Part shown: in pieces, positions 44,690 to 54,178 of the stretch
Position numbering within the stretch: position 1 is the stretch's first letter
Layout of the letters: each line of letters begins with the position of its first letter
Translations under genes and position numbers: made by a program
The notes under the pieces: generated by a model
Databases searched by the model: none
What the model saw: only the letters and a program-made list of their open reading frames with translations
What the model was told of the DNA's origin: nothing
Source of the DNA: Acidimicrobiales bacterium
GTDB lineage: Bacteria > Actinomycetota > Acidimicrobiia > Acidimicrobiales > SKKL01
DNA length: 64,000 nt
NCBI GenBank assembly: GCA_034521975.1
Contig: JAXHLR010000006.1
Location: 1 to 64,000, forward strand
Reading direction: 5' to 3'

Positions 44690-47600
44690 TCGACGGCGAA
44701 CACCCCGACACCGACGTCGCGGCCGACCCGATCGACGAGATCTCGGCCCGGGTCAGGGAACGGTTCGGATCCGACGACGCCCCCACCGCCGAGGCGCTGA
44801 TCCGGGCCTACTACGACCACGTCGCCCGCCAGGACCTCGAACACCGATCCCCCGCCGAGCTCTACGGGGCCGCGATCTCACACCTGCAGCTCGCTCGCCA
44901 CCGCAGCCCGGGCCAGCCGCTCCTGCGGGTCTATGCCCCCACGATCGAGGACGACGGCTGGCGCTCGCCCCACACCGTGATCGATCTGGTCACCGACGAC
45001 TCGCCGTTCATCGTCGCCTCGGTGCTGATGGCCGTCGAGCGTGCCGGCCTCGAGGTCCACCTGCTCATTCACCCCGTCCTGCGGGTGCGACGCGACGACG
45101 ACCGGCTCGTCGGCACCGCCGGAAGCGGGCCGGGCACCGATCTCTCCGAGGCCTTCGTCCACCTCGAGGTCGACCGGGTGCTCGACGCGGACAGGGTGCA
45201 GGAGCTCGATCGAAACATCTCCGCCGCGCTCGACGCCATCCGCGACGCGGTGACCGACTGGCGCCCGATGGCCGAGCGAGCCAACCAGGTCGCCGCCGAG
45301 CTGGAGGCACGGAGCACCAGCGGATCCGACGAGGTCAGCGATGCCGCCGAGCTGCTGCGGTGGATGGCCGCCGACGAGTTCGTCTTCCTCGGCGCTCGCG
45401 ACTACCAACTCGATCCGGCCGAGGGCATCATCCGGTCCGTCCCCAGCTCGGGACTGGGCATCCTGGGCCACCAGCCCTCCTCCGAACGTCCCGTCGACGA
45501 GCTCGCTCCCGCAGGTGTGGAACGGGTGCTCAGCGACGACGTGCTGTTGATCACCAAGACCAACGCCCTCTCACTGGTCCACCGCCCCGTGGCGATGGAC
45601 TACGTGGGCGTCCGCACCACCGATCCCAGCACCGGGGTGATCACCGAGCGCCGGTTCATCGGGCTCTTCACCGCCAGGGCCTACACCGAGACCGTCATCC
45701 GGCTCCCGGTCGTCCGGCGCAAGGTGTCCGAGATCATCGAGCGCGCCGGGTTCACCCCTGGTTCCCACGACGCCAACCGCCTCCTTACGGTGCTCGAGGG
45801 GCATCCGCGCGACGAGCTGTTCGAGGCATCGGTCGACGAGCTCTACCCCACCATCTTGGCCATCGTCCACCTGTACGAGCGTCGCCAGGTGCGCCTCTTC
45901 ACCCGGCACGACCCCTTCGGGAGGTCGGTGTCATGTCTGGTGTTCGTGCCCCGCGACCGCTTCCGCACCGAGGTCCGCGAGGCCATCCAGCAGCTGTTGG
46001 AGACCGCCTTCCACGGACGCGCCGCCCGCTTCGAGGTCGCGTTCTCGTCGGCCTCGCTCGCCCGGCTCCACCTCATCGTCATCACCCCCGACCCCGACTC
46101 GGGCCCGGTCGACCTCGAGACCCTCGAACACCGGCTCGAGCGGGTCACCCGCACCTGGGAGGACCACCTCGAGCACGAGCTGGTCGAACAGCTGGGCGAA
46201 GGTCGCGGCACCGAGCTGGCGACACGGTGGCGAAGCGCCTTCCCCGCCGGCTACCGCGAACGTCCGCCCGAGCTCGCCGTCGCCGACATCGAACGGCTCG
46301 AGCACCTCGCCGACGAGCCCCCGGGGACGGTCTCGGTGCACACCTATCACCCTCCCGAAGCCGACGAGGGTGTGCTGCACATCAAGCTCTACCGCTCGAT
46401 TCACCCGGCCCAGCTCTCCACCGTGCTGCCACTCCTGCAGAACCACGGGGTCGAGGTCCTCGACGAACACCCCTACCAGGTCACCCCCGACGACCGACAC
46501 ACCTCCTGGATCCACGACTTCGGCCTGCTGCTGCCGCGGCCGGCTTCGGAGAACATCCGCGAGCACGGCGAGGCCATCCGGACCCGCCTCGAGGAGAGCT
46601 TCATCGCGGCCTGGACCGGCGACACCGACAGCGACCCCTTCGCCCAGCTGGTGCTGCTGGCGCGGATGGACTGGCGCGAGGTGGCGGTCATCCGAGCCTT
46701 CACCCAGTACCTGCGACAGACCGGGGCCTCCTACACACCGAACTACATCCAAGAGGTCACCACGACCCACGCCGGCATCACCAGGCTGCTGATCGACCGC
46801 TTCCACCTCCGTCTCGACCCCGACCGGCGCGACACCGCGGCCGAGGAGGAGACCCACCAATGGATCCTCGACGCGCTCGAGGCCGTTCCACGGCTCGACG
46901 AAGACCGGATCCTGCGTGGCCTCGACACCCTCATCGGTGCCACCGTCCGCACCAACCTCTACCAGCGCGGGAGCTCGGGCGCCGGACCGGTCAACCTCGC
47001 GTTCAAGCTCGATCCCAGCATGATCCCCGACCTGCCCGCGCCCCGACCCCAGCGGGAGATCTTCGTCTCCTCGCCGCGTGTCGAAGGGGTCCACCTGCGC
47101 GCCGGGCGCGTCGCCCGTGGCGGCATCCGCTGGTCCGATCGACGAGAGGACTACCGCACCGAGGTCCTCGCCCTGATGAAGGCGCAAGTGGTGAAGAACT
47201 CGGTGATCGTCCCCGCCGGCGCCAAGGGCGGGTTCGTGTGCAGACAGCTCCGCGCCGACGACGACCCCCAAGCGGTGCGCGCCGAGGTCGAGGCCTGCTA
47301 CCGGCTGTTCATCGACGCCATGCTCGACATCACCGACAACCGCGTCGACGGTGAGGTGGTGACACCCGATCGGGTGGTGCGCCTCGACGGCGACGATCCC
47401 TACCTGGTGGTCGCAGCGGACCGCGGGACCGCCACCTTCTCCGATCTCGCCAACTCGATCGCCCTCGAACGCGACTTCTGGCTCGGCGACGCCTTCGCAT
47501 CGGGGGGCTCGACCGGATACGACCACAAGGAGATGGGCATCACCGCACGAGGGACGTGGGTCTCGGTCCGACGCCACCTCGCCGAGCTGGGTCTCGACCC

Positions 47601-49542
47601 CGACCTCGATCCCTTCTCGGTGGTCGGGATCGGAGACATGTCGGGCGACGTGTTCGGCAACGGGATGCTGCTGTCACCCAACATCCGACTCATCGCCGCG
47701 TTCGATCACCGCCACGTGTTCATCGACCCCGATCCCGACCCCGCCCGCACCTTCGACGAGCGTGCCCGACTCTTCGACCTCCGGTCCTCGACGTGGGCCG
47801 ACTTCGACCGGTCCGCCCTCTCCGAGGGCGGCATGATCGTGCCCCGGTCGGCCAAGGCGGTCAACGTCGACGAGCGGGTGGCCGCCGCGCTGGGCTGCCC
47901 GGCCGGTCGCACCACGCCGTCCGAGCTCATCTCGGCGATCCTGGCGGCACCGGTCGACCTGCTGTGGAACGGTGGCATCGGCACCTACGTGAAGGACAGT
48001 GCGGAGACCCACTACGACGTCGGCGATCGGGCCAACGACGGGGTCAGGATCGACGCCGACGAGCTGCGCTGCCGGGTGATCGGCGAAGGTGGGAACCTCG
48101 GGCTCACCCAGCGGGCACGGGTGCAGGCCGCCCTCGGCGGGGTGCGGCTCAACACCGATGCCGTCGACAACTCCGGAGGGGTCGACTGCTCCGACCGGGA
48201 GGTCAACCTCAAGATCCTGCTCGACCAACAGGTCGCGGCCGGAACGCTCACCCTGCGCCAACGCAACGAACTCCTCCTCGACATGACCGACGAGGTCGCG
48301 GCGCTGGTCCTGGCCGACAACGAGGCCCAGACCCTGGCTCTGGCATCGGCCCGGGCCCAGGCATCCGGCATGGTCCATGTGCACGCCCGCCACCTGTCCT
48401 GGCTCGAAGGCGAAGGCGGGCTCGACCGCGAACTGGAGGCGCTTCCGTCCGACGACGAGCTCAACGAGCGGGCCAACGACGGTCGGGGCCTCACCCAGCC
48501 CGAGCTCGCCGTGCTCATGGCCTACACCAAGAACGTCCTGGCCGATCACATCGAGGCCTCGCCGCTGCCCGACGACCCGGCGATGCTCGACGAGCTCGAC
48601 CCCTACGTGCCACCGGTCATCCTCGAACGCTTCCCCGGTGCGCTGGCCGACCATCGGCTCAAGCGCGAGCTGATCGCCACCCAGCTCACCAACCGGCTCG
48701 TCAACCGGGCCGGGATCTCGATGACGTTGCGACTCATGGAGGAGACCGCGGCCTCGGTCCCCGAGGTGGCCAGAGCCCACCTGGCCGCCTGGCGGATCCA
48801 CGAGCTCGACCACCAGTGGTCCACCATCGAAGCGCTCGAGCGCGACCTCGCCCCCTCGACGCTGATCGAGATGCTGCTGTCGACCAAGCGCCTCGGCGAG
48901 CGCGCGACCCGCTGGCTGATCAGGAACCGCCACAGCCCGCTCGACGTCGACGAGGCCGTCGCCGAGCTGCGCCCGGCCGTCGCCGAGGTCGTCGCCTCGC
49001 TCGGAGACGTCGCGCCGAGCTCGGCCACCGAGGAGCTCTGGGAGCTGCGCGACCACTGGATCGACCAGGGTGTGCCCCGAGACATCGCCACCCAGACCGT
49101 CCTCAACTCGTTGGCGTCGACCGCCCTCGACATCGTGACCGCGGCCAGATCCGAAGGCGCCCCGCTCGACCAGGCCGCTCGTGTCTACTGGCTCATCGAC
49201 GACCACCTCGGCCTCGGCTGGCTGCGCCGCCAGATCGACCGGCTGCCCCGCGACGACATGTGGACCACCCTGGCCCGCACCGCGCTGCGCGACGACCTGT
49301 TCCACGAGCACGCCTCGGTGGTGCGCCGCATCCTGGCCAGGGGCGGTCGCGACGACGCCGAGACCCGGGTGGACCACTGGGTGGGTGCCAACCAAGAGGC
49401 CATCGAGCGCACCTTCGACGTGCTGCTCGGCATCCGGGCGGTCGGACATCCGGGGCTCGAGCACCTCACCGTCGGACTACGCGAGATCCGCAACCTCATG
49501 CGACGTGCCTCCAACAGCCCCGTCCCGCCAGCCACTGACTAG
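44686..49542 (+). CDS. gdh: NAD-specific glutamate dehydrogenase, large (GDH-180 type)
   Basis: This 1618-residue protein belongs to the large NAD-GDH family that deaminates glutamate to 2-oxoglutarate. Long N-terminal regions with ACT-like repeats (about 1-700) precede the catalytic core (about 780-1200). The core shows R-G-G-I-R-W-S-D-R, L-M-K-A-Q-V-V-K-N, P-A-G-A-K-G-G-F, and G-D-M-S-G-D-V-F-G. The C-terminal helical part completes the family length near 1600. The GTG start overlaps the mug stop in GTGA. It links amino-acid use to the TCA cycle, where kgd acts on the product. Confidence 0.93.
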   Translation: MIDGEHPDTDVAADPIDEISARVRERFGSDDAPTAEALIRAYYDHVARQDLEHRSPAELYGAAISHLQLARHRSPGQPLLRVYAPTIEDDGWRSPHTVIDLVTDDSPFIVASVLMAVERAGLEVHLLIHPVLRVRRDDDRLVGTAGSGPGTDLSEAFVHLEVDRVLDADRVQELDRNISAALDAIRDAVTDWRPMAERANQVAAELEARSTSGSDEVSDAAELLRWMAADEFVFLGARDYQLDPAEGIIRSVPSSGLGILGHQPSSERPVDELAPAGVERVLSDDVLLITKTNALSLVHRPVAMDYVGVRTTDPSTGVITERRFIGLFTARAYTETVIRLPVVRRKVSEIIERAGFTPGSHDANRLLTVLEGHPRDELFEASVDELYPTILAIVHLYERRQVRLFTRHDPFGRSVSCLVFVPRDRFRTEVREAIQQLLETAFHGRAARFEVAFSSASLARLHLIVITPDPDSGPVDLETLEHRLERVTRTWEDHLEHELVEQLGEGRGTELATRWRSAFPAGYRERPPELAVADIERLEHLADEPPGTVSVHTYHPPEADEGVLHIKLYRSIHPAQLSTVLPLLQNHGVEVLDEHPYQVTPDDRHTSWIHDFGLLLPRPASENIREHGEAIRTRLEESFIAAWTGDTDSDPFAQLVLLARMDWREVAVIRAFTQYLRQTGASYTPNYIQEVTTTHAGITRLLIDRFHLRLDPDRRDTAAEEETHQWILDALEAVPRLDEDRILRGLDTLIGATVRTNLYQRGSSGAGPVNLAFKLDPSMIPDLPAPRPQREIFVSSPRVEGVHLRAGRVARGGIRWSDRREDYRTEVLALMKAQVVKNSVIVPAGAKGGFVCRQLRADDDPQAVRAEVEACYRLFIDAMLDITDNRVDGEVVTPDRVVRLDGDDPYLVVAADRGTATFSDLANSIALERDFWLGDAFASGGSTGYDHKEMGITARGTWVSVRRHLAELGLDPDLDPFSVVGIGDMSGDVFGNGMLLSPNIRLIAAFDHRHVFIDPDPDPARTFDERARLFDLRSSTWADFDRSALSEGGMIVPRSAKAVNVDERVAAALGCPAGRTTPSELISAILAAPVDLLWNGGIGTYVKDSAETHYDVGDRANDGVRIDADELRCRVIGEGGNLGLTQRARVQAALGGVRLNTDAVDNSGGVDCSDREVNLKILLDQQVAAGTLTLRQRNELLLDMTDEVAALVLADNEAQTLALASARAQASGMVHVHARHLSWLEGEGGLDRELEALPSDDELNERANDGRGLTQPELAVLMAYTKNVLADHIEASPLPDDPAMLDELDPYVPPVILERFPGALADHRLKRELIATQLTNRLVNRAGISMTLRLMEETAASVPEVARAHLAAWRIHELDHQWSTIEALERDLAPSTLIEMLLSTKRLGERATRWLIRNRHSPLDVDEAVAELRPAVAEVVASLGDVAPSSATEELWELRDHWIDQGVPRDIATQTVLNSLASTALDIVTAARSEGAPLDQAARVYWLIDDHLGLGWLRRQIDRLPRDDMWTTLARTALRDDLFHEHASVVRRILARGGRDDAETRVDHWVGANQEAIERTFDVLLGIRAVGHPGLEHLTVGLREIRNLMRRASNSPVPPATD

Positions 49543-49573
49543 GGTCGAACCGACCGACCACCAAGGGGGAACC

Positions 49574-50218
49574 GTGGCCTTCGAGCTCGACCTGACCCAG
49601 ACCGATCACCTGCTCACCACCACACGGGCGGTGCGCAAGCGACTCGACCTGACCCGGCCGGTGCCGCGCGAGCTGATCCTCGAGTGTCTCCGGGTGGCCA
49701 TCCAGGCCCCGACCGGCGGGAACACCCAGCGGTGGCGCTGGGTCGTCGTCGACGATCCCGACAAGAAGGCCGCCCTCGCCGACATGTACCGCGAGGGGTG
49801 GCGCCCATACCTGGAGTCGCAGAAGCGGGTCCGTGAGGAGCAGGGCCTCGCCGCCGAGACGCGGGTGTCCGACTCCGCCGACTACCTCGCCGACCATCTG
49901 CACGAGGTGCCGGCGATGCTGATCCCGTGCCTGCTCGATCGGGGCGACGGGCCAGGGTTCTGGGGCTCGATCATGCCGGGGGCGTGGAGCTTCATGCTGG
50001 CAGCCCGAAGCCGGGGCCTCGGCACCGCGCTGACCACCATCCACCTGTTCCGCGAACACGACGCCGCAGGGCTGCTCGGCGTCCCCGACACCGTCAGCCA
50101 GGCCGGTCTCATCCCCATCGGCTACTACACCGGCGACGACTTCAAGCCGGCCAAGCGCCGCCCGGCCGAAGAGATCACCTACTGGAACACCTGGAAGCAG
50201 ACCGACATCGGGGCCTGA
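49574..50218 (+). CDS. Nitroreductase-family protein
   Basis: This 214-residue protein has the flavin-binding nitroreductase pattern: R-A-V-R-K-R at the start, A-P-T-G-G-N-T-Q-R-W near residues 49-58, and L-G-T-A-L-T-T in the second half. It probably binds FMN and uses NAD(P)H or F420H2 with an unknown substrate. An AAGGGGGA ribosome-binding site stands before the GTG, so this message has a leader. It converges with the LLM gene. Confidence 0.87.
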   Translation: MAFELDLTQTDHLLTTTRAVRKRLDLTRPVPRELILECLRVAIQAPTGGNTQRWRWVVVDDPDKKAALADMYREGWRPYLESQKRVREEQGLAAETRVSDSADYLADHLHEVPAMLIPCLLDRGDGPGFWGSIMPGAWSFMLAARSRGLGTALTTIHLFREHDAAGLLGVPDTVSQAGLIPIGYYTGDDFKPAKRRPAEEITYWNTWKQTDIGA

Positions 50219-50246
50219 TGGCTCGCCGGCCCCGACCGGGTGGGCC

Positions 50247-51236
50247 TCAGCCTGCGGCCGACGGCGAGAGCGCGCGGATGCTCTCGCGCATGTCGACGCC
50301 GAAGGGAAGCACGGCGAGGGCCGGGGTGGTGATGCCGTTGTCGATGTAGCGGCCGATCTGCTCGCGGCAGACCTCGGGGGCGCCGTGGACGACCAGGTCG
50401 TCGACGACGTGGTCGGGGATGGCCTCCAGGGCGGCGGCCCTGTCGCCTTCCTTCCACAGGTCCCACATCCCCTTGAGGTCGTCGCCCCGGCCGAGCCACT
50501 CGTGGAACGCGGCGTACACGGGCACGTTGAGGTAGGCGGCGATGATGCGGCGGGCCGCCCCCCGGGCGACCTCGGCATCGGGGTTGGGGATCACGAACAG
50601 CCGGGCGGCGATCTCCTTGGTGGCCGGGTCGTGGCCTGCCGCTTCGGCGCCGGCGGCGACGTGGGGGACCACCGTCGTCACGTCGTCGGGTGAGAGCCAG
50701 TTGAGGATCGCGCCGTCGCCCTCACGACCGGCGAGGCGCAGCATGCCCTCGCGCAGCGCGGCGATGAGGATGGGAACCGGCTCGGGAGGCTTCATGCCGA
50801 GCCGGAAGCTGCGGACCGAGAAGCGCCCGTAGTCCTTGGTGACCTTCTCCCCCTCCATCGCATCGCGCAGGAAGCGGACCATGGCCTGCACCTGCTTGTA
50901 TGGCTCCTCGAAGGGGATGCCGTTCCATCCCTCGACGATCACGTTGGACGACGAACCGATCCCGAGCGCGAACCGGCCGGGCGCCGCCTGGGCGATCGAG
51001 CCGACCGTCTGGGCGAGCAGCGCCGGCCCGCGGGTGTAGGCGGGGATGATCGCGGTGCCGAGGCGCAGGCTGGGGGCCCACACCGACGTGAGCGCCAGGG
51101 GGGTGAACCCGTCCCCTCCATCGGCCTCGGCGGACCACACGTCGGTGTAGCCCAGCTCGACGAGCTCCTGGATCCACTCCCGGTGCTCGTGGAGCGGGAC
51201 GCCCCCGAACGGGATGGTCATGCCGTAGCGCTGCAT
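50247..51236 (-). CDS. LLM-class F420-dependent oxidoreductase
   Basis: This 329-residue protein is a luciferase-like (beta/alpha)8 barrel. Typical pieces are L-G-Y-T-D-V-W near residue 29, R-L-G-T-A-I near 58, A-P-G-R-F-A-L-G-I-G-S-S near 84-95 and P-I-L-I-A-A-L-R near 155. The group uses coenzyme F420 in actinobacteria. The substrate is unknown. GGGGGAGA lies before the ATG. It is divergent from the small gene at 51323 with about 85 nt between them. Confidence 0.87.
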   Translation of the reverse strand: MQRYGMTIPFGGVPLHEHREWIQELVELGYTDVWSAEADGGDGFTPLALTSVWAPSLRLGTAIIPAYTRGPALLAQTVGSIAQAAPGRFALGIGSSSNVIVEGWNGIPFEEPYKQVQAMVRFLRDAMEGEKVTKDYGRFSVRSFRLGMKPPEPVPILIAALREGMLRLAGREGDGAILNWLSPDDVTTVVPHVAAGAEAAGHDPATKEIAARLFVIPNPDAEVARGAARRIIAAYLNVPVYAAFHEWLGRGDDLKGMWDLWKEGDRAAALEAIPDHVVDDLVVHGAPEVCREQIGRYIDNGITTPALAVLPFGVDMRESIRALSPSAAG

Positions 51237-51322
51237 CTGCTTCTCCCCCAGATCGTCCGAATGCTGGCCTTCCTTACCACCCCCGAGGGTTCAGTGTCAC
51301 ACCCCCTGGGGAAGATGTGGGC

Positions 51323-51514
51323 ATGGACACACGGCAGCTTGCGCTCATCACCGACGACGAGTCGGCGACCGCTCGCGACTGGCGGCTCGACGACCACACC
51401 CGACAGATCGGCCGCAAGGGGGTGGCCGCGGCTCGCGAGGCGTTGCGGGCGGCGCTGGCCGACCACCACCATCGCGACCGTCGCGATGGTCACGAACCCC
51501 CGGCTGCGGCCTAG
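51323..51514 (+). CDS. Small hydrophilic protein of unknown function
   Basis: This 63-residue protein contains W-R-L-D-D-H-T-R-Q-I-G-R-K-G-V-A-A-A-R-E-A-L-R, a helix-forming pattern I associate with small conserved acidimicrobial proteins but cannot assign. The tail is His/Arg/Asp-rich. The ATG is at 51323; a GTG at 51317 is also possible. Its TAG stop is also the first three bases of the thiolase -10 box. Confidence 0.6.
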   Translation: MDTRQLALITDDESATARDWRLDDHTRQIGRKGVAAAREALRAALADHHHRDRRDGHEPPAAA

Positions 51515-51517
51515 GCT
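51512..51517 (+). promoter_or_regulatory. -10 box TAGGCT of the thiolase gene
   Basis: It is 8 nt before the ATG at 51526 and begins with the stop codon of the preceding small gene. Confidence 0.6.
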
Positions 51518-51525
51518 CTTCGACC

Positions 51526-52698
51526 ATGAACGAGGTCGTCATCGTCGAAGCCGTCCGGAGCCCCGTCGGGCGCCGCAACGGTGGTCTGTCCACCATCCAC
51601 CCCGCCGACCTGCTCGCGTCGGTGCAGTCCGAGGTCATCTCCCGTTCGGGCATCGACCCGGCCGAGGTCGGCCAGGTGGTCGGAGGATGCGTCAGCCAGG
51701 TCGGAGAGCAGACCTTCAACGTGGCCCGCACGGCCTGGCTCACCGCCGGGCTGCCCTTGTCGGTCGCCGCCACCACCGTCGATGCCCAGTGCGGATCGTC
51801 CCAACAGGCCACCAACCTGGCCACCGCGATGGTCGCCGGAGGCGTCGTCGACGCCGCGGTCGCCTGCGGGGTCGAGGTCATGAGCCGGGTCCCCATCGGC
51901 TCGGCGATGCGCACCGACTTCGGCCGCCCCACACCCAGCAGCTACTTCGAACGCTACGAGATGACCTCGCAGTTCGAAGGCGCCGAGCGCATCGCCGACA
52001 AGTGGGGCATCTCCCGGTCCGACACCGACGAGTTCGGGCTGCGCTCCCAGCAGCTGGCGGCTCGGGCATGGGACGAAGGCCGCTTCGAGACCCAGATCGT
52101 GCCGATCGACGCCCCCGACCTCGACGACGAGGGCAAGCCCACCGGCTCCACCCACCGCGTCGAGCGCGACGAGGGTCTGCGCGAGACCACGCTCGAGGCC
52201 CTCGCCGGGCTCAAGCCCGTCGCCCGCGAGGACGGCGTCCACACCGCAGGCTCCTCGTCGCAGATCTCCGATGGTGCCGCCGCGGTCCTGTTGATGACCC
52301 GCCAGAAGGCCGAGGCCCTCGGCCTGCACCCCAAGGCCCGCGTGGTCGACACCTGCAACGTTGGCGTCGACCCGGTGCTCATGCTCACCGGACCGATCGA
52401 CGCCACCCGTCACCTGTTCGACCGCACCGGCCTGTCGATGTCCGACATCGACGTCACCGAGATCAACGAGGCCTTCGCCTCGGTGGTGCTGGCCTGGGCC
52501 CGCGAGATGAACCCCGACATGGACACCGTGAACCCCAACGGTGGCGCCATCGCGCTCGGTCATCCACTCGGCGGCACCGGTGCGGTGCTGCTCACCAAGG
52601 CGCTGCACGAGCTCGAGCGCACCGACGGCGAGCACGGGCTCGTCACCATGTGCTGCGGTGGCGGTCTCGGCACCGGCACCATCATCCAGCGCCTCTGA
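51526..52698 (+). CDS. Acetyl-CoA acyltransferase (thiolase)
   Basis: This 390-residue enzyme is a thiolase of the degradative type. The nucleophile is Cys89 in D-A-Q-C-G-S-S, His346 lies in G-H-P-L-G-G-T-G, and Cys376/377 in M-C-C-G-G-G-L-G-T-G. The motif N-E-A-F-A-S is present. Resemblance to FadA5/FadA6-like steroid and long-chain 3-ketoacyl-CoA thiolases is inferred from the sequence around Q-C-G-S-S-Q-Q-A. It can complete beta-oxidation with the dehydrogenase and MFE-2-like genes in this window. Confidence 0.92.
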   Translation: MNEVVIVEAVRSPVGRRNGGLSTIHPADLLASVQSEVISRSGIDPAEVGQVVGGCVSQVGEQTFNVARTAWLTAGLPLSVAATTVDAQCGSSQQATNLATAMVAGGVVDAAVACGVEVMSRVPIGSAMRTDFGRPTPSSYFERYEMTSQFEGAERIADKWGISRSDTDEFGLRSQQLAARAWDEGRFETQIVPIDAPDLDDEGKPTGSTHRVERDEGLRETTLEALAGLKPVAREDGVHTAGSSSQISDGAAAVLLMTRQKAEALGLHPKARVVDTCNVGVDPVLMLTGPIDATRHLFDRTGLSMSDIDVTEINEAFASVVLAWAREMNPDMDTVNPNGGAIALGHPLGGTGAVLLTKALHELERTDGEHGLVTMCCGGGLGTGTIIQRL

Positions 52699-52777
52699 CC
52701 TTCCCCTCGCTCGCGCCCCCGGCGCCTCCGTCGTGCTCGACCGCATCCCGGTCGCGCCTGAGCCCCTGGAGGCGCCG

Positions 52778-53312
52778 ATGACACCTCGCACGACGGTCGT
52801 CGCGTTGCTGCTCGCCACCCTGGCGGTCGCGTGCGCGCCCTCCGGCACGGGCGAGCCACTTCCGGCAGGTTCGGCGCGGGTGGCGTCGGTCGTCGATGGC
52901 GACACCGTCGTGCTCGACCTCTCCGACGGCCACGAACCTGTTCGGCTGCTCGGCATCGACACCCCCGAGACCTCACACCCCACCCGACCCGTCGAGTGCT
53001 TCGGCGCCGAGGCCACCGCCCGCCTCGCCGAGCTGATCCCGCCCGGGTCGGTCGTCGGTCTTCGAGCGCGACGTCGAAGGTCGCGACCACTACGGCCGGC
53101 TCCTCCTGTACCTCTACCGGGCCGACGACGACCTCTTCGTCAACGAGGCCCTCGTGGCCGAGGGGTTCGCCGTCGCCCTGCCCGTCGATCCCAACCACGC
53201 CCACCGAGGCACCTTCGCCGCAGCCGAGCAGCAGGCCCGCGCCGACCAGCGGGGGCTGTGGGGAGCCTGTGGCGGACCTGACGTGGCGCTCGATCCGCTC
53301 CGCGCCCGGTAG
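52778..53312 (+). pseudogene. Thermonuclease (SNase) family protein, frameshifted
   Basis: The ATG at 52778 with GGAGG upstream opens a signal-bearing protein (lipobox-like AVAC). The SNase motifs V-D-G-D-T and V-R-L-L-G-I-D-T-P-E are in this frame. Between 53046 and 53060 the homology jumps to another frame and resumes with F-E-R-D-V-E-G-R-D-H-Y-G-R and continues to the TAG at 53310-53312. One extra G in GTCGTCGGTC would explain it. Each half keeps its expected catalytic residues. It may be a true recent mutation or a sequencing error. Confidence 0.8.
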
Positions 53313-53315
53313 CGT
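53310..53315 (+). promoter_or_regulatory. -10 box TAGCGT of the YdjC-family gene
   Basis: It is 8 nt before the GTG at 53324 and again shares its TAG with the upstream stop codon. Confidence 0.55.
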
Positions 53316-53323
53316 CATCGACT

Positions 53324-54160
53324 GTGACCACGCTTGCCGAGCGACTCGGACACGATCCCGAGGCGCGCCTGCTGATCATCACCGCCCACGACCTCGGCTC
53401 CAGCCACGCCGCCAACAGCGGCGTCTACCAGACCTTGCGCGAGGGCCTGGCCACCAGCGGTTCGCTGATGGTGCCGCCACCATGGGCCCGCGAGGCCGCC
53501 GCGTCCTACCGGGGCGAGGACATCGGCGTACAGCTCACCCTCAACGCCGAGTTCGACCTCTACCGGTGGGGTCCGATCACCCACGCTCCCTCACTCGTCG
53601 ACGGCGACGGCGGATTCCCCCGCACGCCCCACGAGCTGTGGGAGCACGCCGATCTCGACGAGGTGCGCCGCGAGTGCCGCACCCAGATCGAACGGGCGAT
53701 CGTCTGGGGCTTCGACGTGAGCCACCTCGACTCGCACCTCGGCGCGCTGCACATGCGCCCCGAGTTCTTCGACGTCTACCTCGACCTCGCGGTCGAGTTC
53801 GGCCTCCCTGTCCGGCTACCAGGCGACGCCGGCGAGCGTTCCGCGGGTTTTCCTCTGCGCCAACTGGCCACCGACGAGGGCGTGCTCTTCCCCGACCACC
53901 TGGCCATCGTCGGCTCGGGCGGCGTCGGCAGCCGCAAGGTCATCGAACGGGCACTGTTCGAGCTGGCGCCGGGCGTCACCGAGGTCTACGTGCACCCTGC
54001 CGCCGACAGTCCAGAGCTGCGGGCCCACGCACCGGACTGGGCCAACCGGGTCGACGATCTGCATCTCGTCACCCACGACAGCGATCTGCGGTCGTTGATC
54101 CGCCGGACGGGGGCCACCCTGGTCAGCTACCGGCAGCTGCGCGACGCCCAGCGGGCCTGA
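53324..54160 (+). CDS. YdjC/ChbG-family carbohydrate deacetylase
   Basis: This 278-residue protein matches the polysaccharide deacetylase-like YdjC fold. I-T-A-H-D-L-G-S-S-H replaces the usual N-A-D-D-F-G metal motif near residue 20, so one Asp is retained in H-D. The second ligand set is in S-H-L-D-S-H-L-G-A-L-H near residue 130. Members deacetylate chito-oligosaccharides or hopanoid sugars; the substrate here is unknown. Its end is 18 nt from the convergent SCP2 gene. Confidence 0.82.
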   Translation: MTTLAERLGHDPEARLLIITAHDLGSSHAANSGVYQTLREGLATSGSLMVPPPWAREAAASYRGEDIGVQLTLNAEFDLYRWGPITHAPSLVDGDGGFPRTPHELWEHADLDEVRRECRTQIERAIVWGFDVSHLDSHLGALHMRPEFFDVYLDLAVEFGLPVRLPGDAGERSAGFPLRQLATDEGVLFPDHLAIVGSGGVGSRKVIERALFELAPGVTEVYVHPAADSPELRAHAPDWANRVDDLHLVTHDSDLRSLIRRTGATLVSYRQLRDAQRA

Positions 54161-54178
54161 CCCTCGCCAGGCGCGGAC

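Noticed and set aside
45931-49464. Two long minus-strand open frames opposite the glutamate dehydrogenase gene
   Set aside because: They mirror codon bias of the real gene and show no domain.
52778-53312. Programmed frameshift in the SNase gene
   Set aside because: No slippery heptamer or downstream structure is evident; mutation or sequencing error is simpler.
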